Notes under the pieces: generated by a model
What the model was told of the DNA's origin: nothing
What the model saw: the letters and a program-made list of their open reading frames with translations, nothing else
Databases searched by the model: none
Assembly: GCA_905250115.1 (NCBI GenBank)
Contig: CAJNOI010000181.1
Coordinates: 87,984-151,983, forward strand
Reading direction: 5' to 3'
From: Adineta steineri
Lineage: Eukaryota; Rotifera; Eurotatoria; Adinetida; Adinetidae
DNA: 64,000 bases
Made by a program: the position numbers and the translations under genes
Part shown: positions 12,864-24,000 of the stretch, in pieces
Layout: each line of letters begins with the position of its first letter
How positions within the stretch are numbered: position 1 is the stretch's first letter

Positions 12864-15204
12864 ATGGGTGTATTAACAGAAGGTACTGCGCTAAGTTGGA
12901 ATGAAATTGTTCCTATCTGTCAAGTTTATCGATCTTATGCATTGTCTCAACTGGTAAAAATTTTTGAGAAATGCAAAGATTATCAAGGAGATTCTTTTCT
13001 CTGGGGTGATGAGGTATAAAAAATAGTATTCTTTTACTATCTTTCTCTTATTTCTTTTATATTTTCAGCTAGAATTTACTTTGGTTCATTTTGATCATTC
13101 AAACAAACGTGTTCAATTATTACTGAAAGCACATGAAATACTACCTCGCCTTGTAGAAACTAATGAAGAAAATCATGATGAGTAAGTTATTGATACTGAC
13201 ACAATATTTTTACTATTAGCTGTCTTCTAGTACTCCTAGTATTGCTTGGCATCCAGAAACATGTGATTTCATGATTGAAGGTGTACCATGTGAACCGTAT
13301 GGATTTCTTCCTTCTTATCTCAATACAGTAGAAGCTAATATGACTTTGAGACGAAAACAAGCACAAGAAATATTATCTGAACAATCAGATTGTGAATATA
13401 TTATAAACATGTCTGCATTTCCTCGGTAATGAGTCAATTCTCTATATAATTCTTCTAATTGTAAATTAGTTCATTTTTTTTATAGATATGGTCAAGGCCA
13501 GTTTATTTATTCATCAGCACACGATGACTTACAAGAGGTTACCGAACAATCTATACACTATCCAGATAGACTGATTTCACCAATTCATCCTCGAATGAAG
13601 TAGGTCTCTTTCTCTCTTAAAATATCTATTATTAACTTATTTATTAAAGGTCATCCATAGTTAATTCACTTGCAAGAAGTCAAGGACCACCACTAGTTCA
13701 TATCCCAAGTGAGTATAAACATAAAAACGAATATAACTAAATATCTTTCTCATAATAGTATTTAGAGATACTTCAACTCCATCACCATTTCAAGATCTTT
13801 CATTCAAAGGAATAAAAGATTTTCGTGATGATCACATTCATTTAGACTCTATCTTAGCTGGCTGGGGTTGTTGTTGTCTTCAAGTCACATTTCAAGCTCA
13901 ATCTCTTACAGAATGTCTTCAGGTTTATGATCAATTATTACCATTAACAGGAATTATGGTTTGTGTAAATTCTTTATTATTTTATTCATTCACATTTTAT
14001 TTTAGTTAGCACTAAGTAATGCCTGTCCTATTTGGCGAGGTTATTTGACAGATATCGATTCTCGATATGAAGTTCTCTTTCAAACAGGTGATGATCGAAC
14101 ACCTGATGAACGTGAAAGATCAACTCTTAATTCTCGTTGTTCTCCAGCACCATTCTATTTATGTGATGAACATAATCATCTCAATGATATTTCACTTGAT
14201 GTAGATGAAAATGTAGTATCAACACTCACCAAACATGGTTACATATTTTGTTTTGATATCAACATATTCTATTTTGTTTATGAATTAGGAATGTCTTCAA
14301 GTTTGGCTCATCATTTTGGTCATTTGTTTGTTCGAGATCCATTAGTTGTTATAAAAGAAAGTCTTCATTTGGAGGATGATACATCATCTTATCATTTTGA
14401 TGTTAGTTAACATATATTGTTAGATAATTGAAAATGATTTTTATTTAGAATCTGAACTCAACTGTTTGGAACTCTCTTCGATTTAAACCACCACCACTTG
14501 ATGATGATAGAATGGGGTGGAGAGTAGAATTTCGACCCATGGATGTTTGTAGTTTTTTATTTTATTCTAATATAGATTTTATTTGTTCATTATTTACAAT
14601 TAAGATACAAATAACAGATTTTGAAAATGCTTCACTTTCTGTTTTTATGGCTCTTTTGACTCGAGTGATTCTTACATATGATCTTGATTTAACAATTCCA
14701 ATATCTCAAGCTAATGAAAACATAGTTCGAGCACATCATCGAGATTCTGTTCGACATGAAAAATTCTATTTTCGTGCTGGTGATGATGAAAGTAGTTTGA
14801 TGACAATCAATGAAATAATGAATGGCAATGATAAATTTGCTGGTTTAATTCCATTAATTGAAAAATATCTCAATGAAAGTGAAAATATTAATAGTGATAC
14901 AAGAGTTACAGTAGGACATTATCTATCATTGATCTCAAAACGAGCTGCTGGTTTGTAGATTTATTTTATTTTGATATTTGTATTGAAATGATGATTTATT
15001 TTTGTAGGTATATTATTGACTGATGCATCATGGATTCGACAATTTGTAATGTCTCATCCTGCATATAAACAAGATTCCGTTGTTTCAGATGAAATTCAAT
15101 ATGATTTGATGTGGAAAATCACACAAATTGCTAATGGACATGACACTTGTCCACTTCTAATTCAAACTCGAATGAAAACAAATACTCATTTAAATCCAGA
15201 ATAA
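12864..15204 (+). CDS. GCLC: Glutamate-cysteine ligase catalytic subunit
   Basis: About eleven exons with introns of about 45-60 bp. The product starts MGVLTEGTALSWNEI and is collinear with animal GCLC to its end: SFLWGDE-LEFTLVHFDH, MIEGVPCEPYG, NTVEANM-RRKQA, HIPIFRDTSTPSPF, HIHLDSILAGWGCCCLQVTFQA, LSNACPIWRGYLTDIDSRYEVL, HLFVRDPLVV, RFKPPPLDDDRMGWRVEFRPMDV, FAGLIPLIEKYL and HPAYKQDSVVSDE. The enzyme makes gamma-glutamylcysteine from Glu and Cys using ATP, the rate-limiting step of glutathione synthesis in the cytosol. It looks intact and full length. The first exon begins at the ATG at 12864, since the MG-LS-SW N-terminus matches the family. The modifier subunit is not in the window. Confidence 0.96.
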
Positions 15205-16377
15205 AACGTTATTGATTGTAAAAGACAAATAGATTTTAAAAAGAGCTTTGTATCGCTATAATTTGTGAAAAAATAAAATCATATAATTAAGCAACATAGT
15301 AAAAGAAGAATTTTACAGTTGTAGATTTATTTGTATTAAAGCATAATTACGTGAAGTTTTCTTTGTTGTCTTAGTATTGATTTTGCTTGATCTACTAAAT
15401 CAGTATAAAAACTGATCATTATTTAATGGATATTCTTAATGGTTTATGTAATACCTGATGTATGTGCTGTATAGTTTATCGAATACACTGACGAATCTAA
15501 TGCAATGTTAAGAGAATCGAATCTTGGAACTAGTCGACATCAGAAAAAACGAAATAAAATTGTTCTTAGGTTGATAAGACCAGGATAATTGATTATGATT
15601 GGTTAACAGAGAGATACAACTTCTGTATCGAATCAGTAAGGTGACTGATAAAAGATATTGACGAAACTGAAGATGTGGATGTTGGTAATCAATTCCGTAT
15701 CTGAAATCACATCCATACTATCTCAAGAAGGAAATAAACCAATTTTAAAATATCGAAGAGAAATATTTTCAAGAAAAATCTATGCACTCTAGCCTTTTAG
15801 ATGTTAAAATGAAGATCACTTCTCAATAAATTTTTAGATTCGTCATTTAGTGAAAAAAAAGAAAGTTGAAAAAGATATATTTTATAAAGTATGCTGATAC
15901 TTAAAAAACTATATGTCACATTCAGAATTTTCGTTTGTAATTTTTTAGCATATTCTAATTCCTTCTTAGAAGCTATCGATAGGTTGATTTCTTTTTGACG
16001 AATATGTCATTCATGTATATTGAAATACGGAGAAGATTATGTGATAACGCAGTTGTATTGATGCTCCGGCTATACTAGAACGCACATCTATCTTCACATA
16101 TTGATTGAAATATATATATATGTGTGTACAATAATAATCAATGATGTATTAAGATATCAGTTGAGTTCTTTGTATGGAGAATTAAATGTTCAGTTTTATT
16201 TAAGGTAAAAATAAAAATCATGTTCGTTGGAATTATAATACTAAGAGCTGCATAGCATGAAGATTAGTTGAAGATACACTTTTAGATTACTGAACTTCAG
16301 CTACAACTCTCATGGAGACAGAGTATATGTATCATTCCCAAATATTCGGCTTCTTCTATTTAGTTTGAATACAGTCA

Positions 16378-16524
16378 AGAATGTCCTTCAGAAAATGTCT
16401 TTGCAAAAATGTCCGTGGTTTTTCGTCCTTCAGAAAACGTCCTTCATATTAAATGTCCTCTGTACAAATGTCCTTGGGAAATGGTCCTTTTGAAAATGTC
16501 CTTTCCGAAATGTCCTTTCACTAA
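16378..16524. repeat. Degenerate tandem repeat, unit ~14-16 bp (AATGTCCTTNNGAA)
   Basis: About ten successive units share a GTCC(T/G)T core: AATGTCCTTCAGAA, AATGTCTTTGCAAA, CGTCCTTCAGAAA, AATGTCCTTGGGAA, AATGTCCTTTCCGA and others. Spacing is irregular, so units have drifted. It ends about 35 bp before a telomere-like palindrome. Confidence 0.75.
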
Positions 16525-16557
16525 AAAGAAGTCGACAATGTTAGTTTTAAATATTGA

Positions 16558-16665
16558 TCTTGAGGGTATGGGTGGATGTGGGTGTCAGTGACGGTATTCT
16601 TTTCATTCCACACCTTCACTCTCACCCTCACCCTCACCCACACTCACACCCACACCCACACCCTG
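16558..16665. repeat. Telomere-like facing palindrome, copy 2 (longest)
   Basis: Left block CTTGAGGGTATGGGTGGATG, then TGGGTGTCAG; a short AT-rich centre (GGTATTCTTTTCATT); then a long right block of CCCTCA and CCCACA units ending ACACCCACACCCTGG. The right arm holds roughly nine C-rich units. Located between convergent genes. Confidence 0.75.
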
Positions 16666-17118
16666 GTTTTATTGAATTTTCATGTTTCATTAAAACTAGA
16701 AATATCAGAAATCTGTCTTCAAAAACAAAGTTTAAAAGTATCTGAAAATCGTTTTTGTACATCTTTAGATATGTTATGAATATACGTATATATCGAATAG
16801 ATCTTACGCATGATAAATTATGAACTGATTTTTAAATAAAATAATCATTTATTTAATTTGATTATTGTAAATTTTGAGTATATCCTATTAGTTGTAACGA
16901 AAAAACAATGAATTAGAAGACGATTAAAGTTACTTTATTATTCTTCTTATTTTCACGGTAAGTCATCTGATAAATTTTGTTTTACAGATATATAAAAGCA
17001 AAATGTCGTTAATCGTTATTAATACTTGAAAATCATCGTTTAGTAGATTCACACTCTAAAAATTTACTAATTTATTTTAAATATAATAAAAATACAATGC
17101 TTAATCTACGCTATTTAT

Positions 17119-17164
17119 AGAGTGTGGGTGTGAATATTGTATTTATTTCACACCCACACCCTAG
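17119..17164. repeat. Telomere-like facing palindrome, copy 3 (cleanest)
   Basis: AGAGTGTGGGTGTGAATATT on the left and TTCACACCCACACCCTAG on the right, separated by about 8 bp: a near-perfect hairpin. It lies 34 bp beyond the stop of the DJ-1-like gene, so it would be transcribed in that gene's 3' UTR if the UTR extends that far. Confidence 0.85.
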
Positions 17165-17197
17165 TTTAAACAAATGTGTAGAATAGTTTTGATCTAT

Positions 17198-17866
17198 TTA
17201 ATGATTATGACTGTCATCCAAAAGCCATACGAAAGGATCATCATCTTGTTGTTTGGGTTGAAATTCAGCCAATGCATGAAGCCACTTAATTAGATCGTGA
17301 TCATAACGTGACATCAGAAAGGCAGACATCATGTCCATACCAGCAGTAATTCCACTACCAGTCCAAAATTTACCGTCCACAGTCCATCGACCTTTTGGCA
17401 TCCATTGAACTTGTGGAAATTTTTCGGTTGCAAATTTATATGCGCTTTTGTTGGTTGATGCCTTTTTTCCATTGAGGACACCAGCTTGAGCCAGTATGAG
17501 CGATCCAGTGCAGATACTCATCACGATCTCAACTTCATTTACTCGCTCCTGAACGAAACGAATTAATTCCGGCGAGAAATGAGCATCTGGAGGCGAACCT
17601 GGTATCATCAACAGATTGAGAGGTGGGCAAGTTGCGTAAGTACATGTAGGCAGTTGTCGGGGTCCTGCAGCAGGAGAAACAGGCTCGAGAGAGTGAGAAA
17701 TATAGTGAAATTCCATTGGAACAGCCTTATCACGTAGTGAAGGTGGAGCATGGCAAGCATCAAGAAATGCAGGAGTCAACATCGTTATCATATCAATTGG
17801 ACCAGCGCCATCTAACAATTGATGCGATTCAGGCAAGAGAAGACCGACGTGAAGCGTTCCTTTCAT
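17198..17866 (-). CDS. DJ-1/PfpI (GATase1-like) family protein, likely horizontally acquired
   Basis: Intronless 222-residue protein. The N-terminal strand GTLHVGLLLPESHQLLDGAGPI is followed by PLNLLMIPGSPPDAHF and the nucleophile elbow VMSICTGSLILAQAG, with the Cys that defines the DJ-1/PfpI superfamily. Downstream are the ASTNKSAYKFATEKFP and FWTGSGITAGMDMMSAFL blocks, typical of fungal and bacterial ThiJ/PfpI proteins of the isonitrile-hydratase-like type rather than animal DJ-1. The catalytic Cys and the surrounding fold look intact; substrate unknown. Two 60-base lines inside the gene count 56 G+C of 120 (47%) against about 30% in a lysozyme line, and there are no introns in an intron-dense region. 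Both fit acquisition from a fungus or bacterium. A TATA box upstream suggests it is expressed. Confidence 0.88.
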   Translation of the reverse strand: MKGTLHVGLLLPESHQLLDGAGPIDMITMLTPAFLDACHAPPSLRDKAVPMEFHYISHSLEPVSPAAGPRQLPTCTYATCPPLNLLMIPGSPPDAHFSPELIRFVQERVNEVEIVMSICTGSLILAQAGVLNGKKASTNKSAYKFATEKFPQVQWMPKGRWTVDGKFWTGSGITAGMDMMSAFLMSRYDHDLIKWLHALAEFQPKQQDDDPFVWLLDDSHNH

Positions 17867-17911
17867 AATTCGTAACTAATGTTTACAATGAAAGAATAAA
17901 TAATGCAGGGC

Positions 17912-17925
17912 GGTATTTTTATACC
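17912..17925 (-). promoter_or_regulatory. TATA box of the DJ-1-like gene
   Basis: GGTATAAAAATACC read on the minus strand, about 46-60 bp upstream of the ATG at 17866. A host-like promoter element in front of a gene of foreign type suggests domestication. Confidence 0.5.
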
Positions 17926-18643
17926 ATAACGTGGTAATAAAACGAGAGAAAGAAAAATTTCCCGATGAATCAAAAAAATAAAAGCATTGACGCCCGTTCA
18001 TTTATAGCACGATTCGATGTAAAAAGAAGAAGAGAGAAAAAATATCAAAAGAATAAATGTCAAAGAAAATGAGAAGAAATATAGAAAGAAAAACAAGTGG
18101 TTATAAAAGACGGCTGAAATAGTATGGTTGAATAAGTTTTCTTTTGATTGATCTGTGTCGTTAAATATGTTTGGATTCTATGTGTAACGACTATTCTTTA
18201 TAACAGAATTCCATTTATTGATTTGTCATAAAAGACAAAACATTGAATAGCGATAATTCCGTTGCTACTGAATATACTAATCTTGATGGCATTACGTCAA
18301 ATTTTGAAGACAACCTATAAAATATCTATTCCTGTGAAATGACATGCATTCTAGATGTTCGCTATAATTTATACTCATTGTTCATTTATTCCTCATTGAG
18401 CAATTTTAACTTAATTATCTCTGCAAGCTTGATGTTTTTTTCAGTTCCTTTTCTGTAGAATTATAGATATTAGTTATGCATGGTCACTATGAATATACAA
18501 AAATTATTTACAGTTACGATTGACACTGTTTCAAAAGTAACAGCTATTAACAAAAAAGTATCATCCTTTTTTTTTATATAGGTAATAAAAGTGACTAATA
18601 ATATCTCTAACTTATCATGTGTTTTTTTCATTGAAATAAAAAG

Positions 18644-18699
18644 GATGGTAATGGGTGCGGGTGTGGGTGTAGGCACTCTATTTCATCTACACTCTTAGA
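18644..18699. repeat. Telomere-like facing palindrome, copy 4
   Basis: GGTAATGGGTGCGGGTGTGG then GTGTAGG on the left; ATCTACACTCTTAGA on the right. The left arm is long and the right arm short and diverged. Located between divergent promoters. Confidence 0.6.
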
Positions 18700-19066
18700 A
18701 TACGTGTATTTTCATATCCCAATTTTTGATTCAAGTAGATGTCGCCTACTTTCAGTTGAAATGATCATTTGTGAAGCATTACATACGTCAACTATTTTAT
18801 ATTGGTGCTTCCATTAACCGTTCGAAAACTACATTCGATCTAATATTAATTTTTCTACTATTCTCAATGAAAATTCAAATTTACTGTCATTAAACCAAAA
18901 CTAAACTACTTTGAAGTTTATTAACCACACAGAAATGTTCAAAACCGAAATTACATAGAAGTTTTATTAATTTGTACTAAAAATTTGAAGAATCAATTTA
19001 AAAATAAAAAATAACATATATTTTTTATAGATTATGAACTATTCAAAGGGATAATATGCTATTAAA

Positions 19067-20831
19067 ATGCGATCGATTCTTAAAAAAATCTTCATTACTA
19101 CTGGTGTATTCTTCCTTGTCAATGTAATTCTATTAATAAGTCTTAAAGGTTTCCATGCACCAATGAGTAAACATGAACCGGTTCGTTTTCTAATCTATGT
19201 AAAATATTTTATTTAATACTAGACATTTTTCTAGGGACCACCTATCGATAAACCAATTAATCCAAAGTTTCCGCCATCTGTCATATCTACTAAATCACAA
19301 CCTTCAATATCGGTAAATTCTTATACATAAATCATAGAAAATAATCCAATGTTTGTTTTGTCTTTAGAAAACTAATACTATTCTACCGGTTGTTGTTTTT
19401 GGTTGTAATCGACCACGTGCTCTTCAAACACATGTTGAAGCACTACTACGGTATATAAAATAAATATTCTTATATGGTTTTTTCATTATCTAACATTATA
19501 TATTTAGAATTCGTAAAGATCCAGAATTACATCCAATTATAATCAGCTTAGATTGCCATAACGATGAAACAATTCAAGTTGCTAAAAATTTTGGTGATAA
19601 AATTAAAACAATTATTGAAGTACATATATTGTTTTTCACGAACAATAAAATTATTTTAATTTATTTAGTTACCTGATCTTGGTCCTATTCATGTTCCTTC
19701 ACAATTTGAGCATATGTCTGGATATTATAAAATAGCACGTCATTATAATTATTCAATTAATTATGTTCTGAATAAACTTAATTATGAAGGAATTATTATT
19801 ACTGAAGGTTCGTTTGTTTTTCTTATAAATCAATTATCGAAAAGATTATTATTTATGTTCTTTTTTTTATAAATAGATGATTTGGAAGTATCACCTGATT
19901 TTCTTGATTATTTTCAAGCACTTTATCCATTGTTAATACATGATAAAACAGTATGGTGTATATCAGCATGGAATGATAATGGTATTGATAAAAAAACTGC
20001 TCGAGAACCAAGTAAAATGGATAAGAGAAATTAATATTTTAACTAATATTTCTTCTAAAGCTCTTCTTCATCGTACTGATTTTTTTCCTGGCCTTGGTTG
20101 GTTATTATCACAAACTATTTGGAATGAAATCAAAGGAACTTGGCCAGCAGGGTATTATTAGATAGAAATTTAAAAAATAAATAATTCCTATTTTATTTAG
20201 TTTCTGGGATGATTGGATGAGATTACCCGAACAACGTCATGATCGTGTTTGTATTCGTCCAGAAATCTCACGAACTGCTATATCACCAGAGGGTAAAAAA
20301 GGTGTTAGTCAGTATGTATATTATATAACATTTGTTAAGTTTTTTTCTTATATGATTTATTCATAGAGGACAACATTATGAAAAATATTTGAAGAAAATT
20401 ATTAAAAATACTGTTCCTGTTGATTGGAAATCTATAGATATTAGTTATCTTATTAAAGTATATAAAAAAGCAAATTATTTTATTTTTTTCTTGATATTAA
20501 ATTTTATAGGATCGATATGATCCAGTCTTCCAAGCTCGTGTTGATGCTTGCCCAGTTATTACTATATCCGATTTAGGACATTTAAACAATGATAAGAACT
20601 GTGCTCAATTACGTTATAGCAATAATAAAGAGTTTATTACTATTGCCAATACATTAGAAATAATGAATGATTTCAAGGTAATATTGAAATAGCATTCTAT
20701 CATCATTATTATTTAAAACTTTTGTTTAGAGTAATGTACCACGAACAGCTTATCGTGGTGTAGTACAATGTCAATATGGTTCAACAACGATTTATGTGAC
20801 ACCAACTCAACAACCGTGGAATGGCTATTAA
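19067..20831 (+). CDS. MGAT1: Alpha-1,3-mannosyl-glycoprotein 2-beta-N-acetylglucosaminyltransferase (GnT-I)
   Basis: About eleven exons. Type II Golgi protein: a short cytosolic start (MRSILKK), a membrane anchor ([19 protein letters not shown]), a stem, then the GT13 catalytic domain. It is collinear with animal Gn[41 protein letters not shown] with the metal-binding [59 protein letters not shown] and [12 protein letters not shown]. It adds GlcNAc to Man5GlcNAc2, opening hybrid and complex N-glycan synthesis. What looks like a frameshift after WNDNG is resolved by a 49-bp intron at 20012-20060, which joins AREPT to LLHRTDFF. It stops 235 bp before POLG on the same strand. Confidence 0.95.
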
Positions 20832-21066
20832 AGATATAAACATTAGAGTATTCCGCTCAGTTCTCACATCTTTTTTAGTTTATTTGTTTTTTGACTCTAT
20901 AAAAAAAACCTGTGAGCACAATTGTGATAAAATTCATTCGATTCGTTTGTTTTATTTAAATTATAACTTGTTTGATCGTACATCTTTTTTTTTTATATAA
21001 ATAATCTCATTATAAAAGAAAATATATACTAAAGATAATTCAGAATGACAATGCAACCTTTTTCAG

Positions 21067-24000
21067 ATGCTTGCTAGACAATGTTTATCGTATCGGTTTT
21101 ATCAAAGATTTCATATATCTCTAAATCGTTATCGTTTGATGTCAACACGTCGTGCAAATCCATTAGATATTCAAATGCTTAGTTCGAAATTACATGAGCA
21201 ATTATTTTCATCAGTGGGTGAACCGGAGTATTCAGAGTCAAATACTATGACATCAAAAACTCATCTTAAAAAATTTAATCTTGGTTCCACACCAAGTGAA
21301 ATACTCGAGGATATTGAATTTGATATACCAAAATTAAAAAGTAAAAATTTAAATGAACATTTTCAAATAATTGCAAAAAAACAATCAAAACCATATGTTG
21401 ATCTTATTAAACAACTAATTCAAAGTAAAATACCACCACAACCAACGAAATGGGTTTATGCAAAAGGATGGACAAAGTTTGTTTTCGAATCAATCAATTT
21501 GATTTGAAAATTTTTCAATTTATGTTTTTCTTAAAAGATATTCTGGAAATGGTGAAATAACAACTTCTGTTGATTATCCAGATGAAAAAGTAATGGTTTT
21601 TGATGTTGAAACATTAGTTTGTGAAGGAAATTTTGCTGTTTTGGCTGTAGCACTTTCACCTAAGCATTGGTTTGTGATTTGAGTGGTACACTACGTGCAA
21701 GAATTAACATAGAATTAATGATTTTAATTTTTATATCTTAGGTATTCTTGGTGTAGTTCTCGTTTAATTGATGAAGAATTTCGTTTACAATCAAATGTTG
21801 AATTAAATGATATGATTCCATTAGAATCTGATCCATCAATACCATCACTTGTTATTGGTCATAACGTTGCTTTTGATCGTACATATATTAAAGAACAATA
21901 TCAAATTGAAGTAAATATAGAAAAAAATTCAATTAAATATCAATAAATTTCTTTTTTTTCTTAATTAGAGTACAGCTATGCGTTTTCTTGATACAATGAG
22001 TTTACATATAATGTGTTCGGGTTTTACACATGCACAACGATTACAATATCAATCATTTGAAAAAGGTGCAACATTAAGAACAAATGACAAAGATGAATTA
22101 ACAGCAGAAGAAAGTTTGGATGAACAATATTTATCAATGTTATTAGCTAATGAAAAAGATAAAGATATGAAAACATATTCAAAAATGCGTACTATACAAG
22201 TATGAAAACACATTGATTACTAACGAGGGAACCTTCTCAGTTGTCATCTCTCGTTTTCTTTCATTCATATCTCATTTAGTTGGGTATATACCTCAAAAAA
22301 TAAACTACGAAGTTTCGACCTGAGATTTTGCTCATATATAGATCCAATAGTTATTAGAACATCCTGAAAGTTTCAGCCAAAAAGAATGTTCCTTTCTTGA
22401 GATATTCAGTTTTCAAGTGACCCAATTATGGGTCCAAAATCCAGTAAAACCGGAATAACTACTCAAGGAAGAGGATTGGGCACAAACCCTTTTAGGCTTT
22501 TTCCTATCTCAATATACTCAACTAAATGTGATATGAACGAACGAAAACGAGAGATTACATAAAATTTCGAACTAATGAATTTCTAAAATATGAATGTACT
22601 TATCGATTTAGAATCTTCGATGGAAATTAGAAAGTAGTTTAAATAATCTTGTATCTGTGCATAAACTTTATTGTCCAACAAAAAAACCAATAAGTAAAGC
22701 AATGCAAAAAATATTTGTTGAAGGAAATATTTCTGATGTACGCGAACATTTTCAGAACTTAATGTCCTATTGTGCAGATGATGTTAGAGCAACATTTGAA
22801 GTAATACAAGCAGTGTATCCATTGTTTCAAGAACGGTAATAAATCTAAATAGATACATGATTTTTCTTTGTTTTTCTAAAAATATATAAATTAATCTAGA
22901 TTTCCTCATCCAGTAACACTAAGTGGTATGCTTGAAATGAGTCGAATGTTTTTACCAATTAATAATAATTGGACAAGATTTATTCATGAAGCTGAACGAA
23001 CATATGAAAGTATTAGTTCTGATATTCAACATGTATTAATGCAAATTGCAAATGAAGCATGTCAACAAGCTATTGATCAAAAGTATGAATCGATTATGAA
23101 AATTTTAATTTCTTATATTTAATTTTTTATTAGATATAAAAATGATCCTTGGTTATGGGATCTTGATTGGAGTACTCAATCAATACGTTTTCTTAAATCA
23201 TCAAAAGCGAAAGCATTACCATCAAAAACTGAAGCAAAAGTAGATAATTCAATTTTTAAAATTGCTGGAAATATATGGCCAACAAAAATAATGACAGATA
23301 ATGATCCAGAATTAACTCCAAGTCCAGCTATAAAAAAAATTCTTGATACACATTCGACTTTAACAAAAATTCAACCACATATGCCAGGATATCCAAGGTG
23401 AATTGATTTTTATTCATTTTTTTCATTCAAATATTTTATTTGTTATAGTTGGTATCGTGACTTATGTATGAAACAACCAAAAAATGATGATAATGAAGAG
23501 GAATCAACTTGGAAACCAGGTCCACAATTAATTTCTACAAAAATGCGAGTTGTTCCGAAATTATTACGTTTAACTTGGCTTGGTTATCCTGTACATTATG
23601 ATGACAAACATGGTTGGGGTTATCTTGTACCAGGTTTAGAAATTGATGAGGCAGAAAAATCAACTGATTTTCCTTATGAGTATGTTTATATATAGATTAA
23701 ATATTCAATAGAGAAATATTTATTATTTTCAAAGAGCAATTCAAAAAGTATGTGAAGAAACAAAACCATTTGAACGTAGTTCTACAAATATGGAACTACA
23801 AGAAATTGATGATCGTTTGAAAAAATTAGAAAGAGAAATTGAAGAACTTGAAGGTAGAAAACAAGCGTTTAAATATATGGAAAATCTTTTACAACAACAA
23901 GAAAAATTAATAGAAAGAGTATGTATTATACATTTATTATTTTTCTTTATCTCATTCAATTTTTTTATAGCGTAGGAAACTTCTTCCGAATGGTACACAA

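Larger units (their letters stand above)
15205..17197. other. Convergent intergenic region between GCLC and the DJ-1-like gene
   Basis: About 2 kb without a gene. The right half carries a degenerate minisatellite (16378-16524) and two telomere-like palindromes (16558-16665 and 17119-17164). The open frames across 16409-16779 are by-products of these repeats. Confidence 0.6.
17867..19066. other. Divergent intergenic region between DJ-1-like gene and MGAT1
   Basis: No gene seen. Carries the DJ-1-like promoter, one telomere-like palindrome (18644-18699) and, at 19021-19030, a TTTTTTATAG acceptor-like site 36 bp before the MGAT1 ATG. Confidence 0.6.

Noticed and set aside
16409..16779. Open frames rich in KCP and in His-Pro/Thr-Leu dipeptides
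   Set aside because: They are translations of the GTCC minisatellite and the telomere-like repeats.
19979..20061. Apparent frameshift in MGAT1 after WNDNG
   Set aside because: A 49-bp GT-AG intron (20012-20060) restores the family sequence [15 protein letters not shown] without any frame break.
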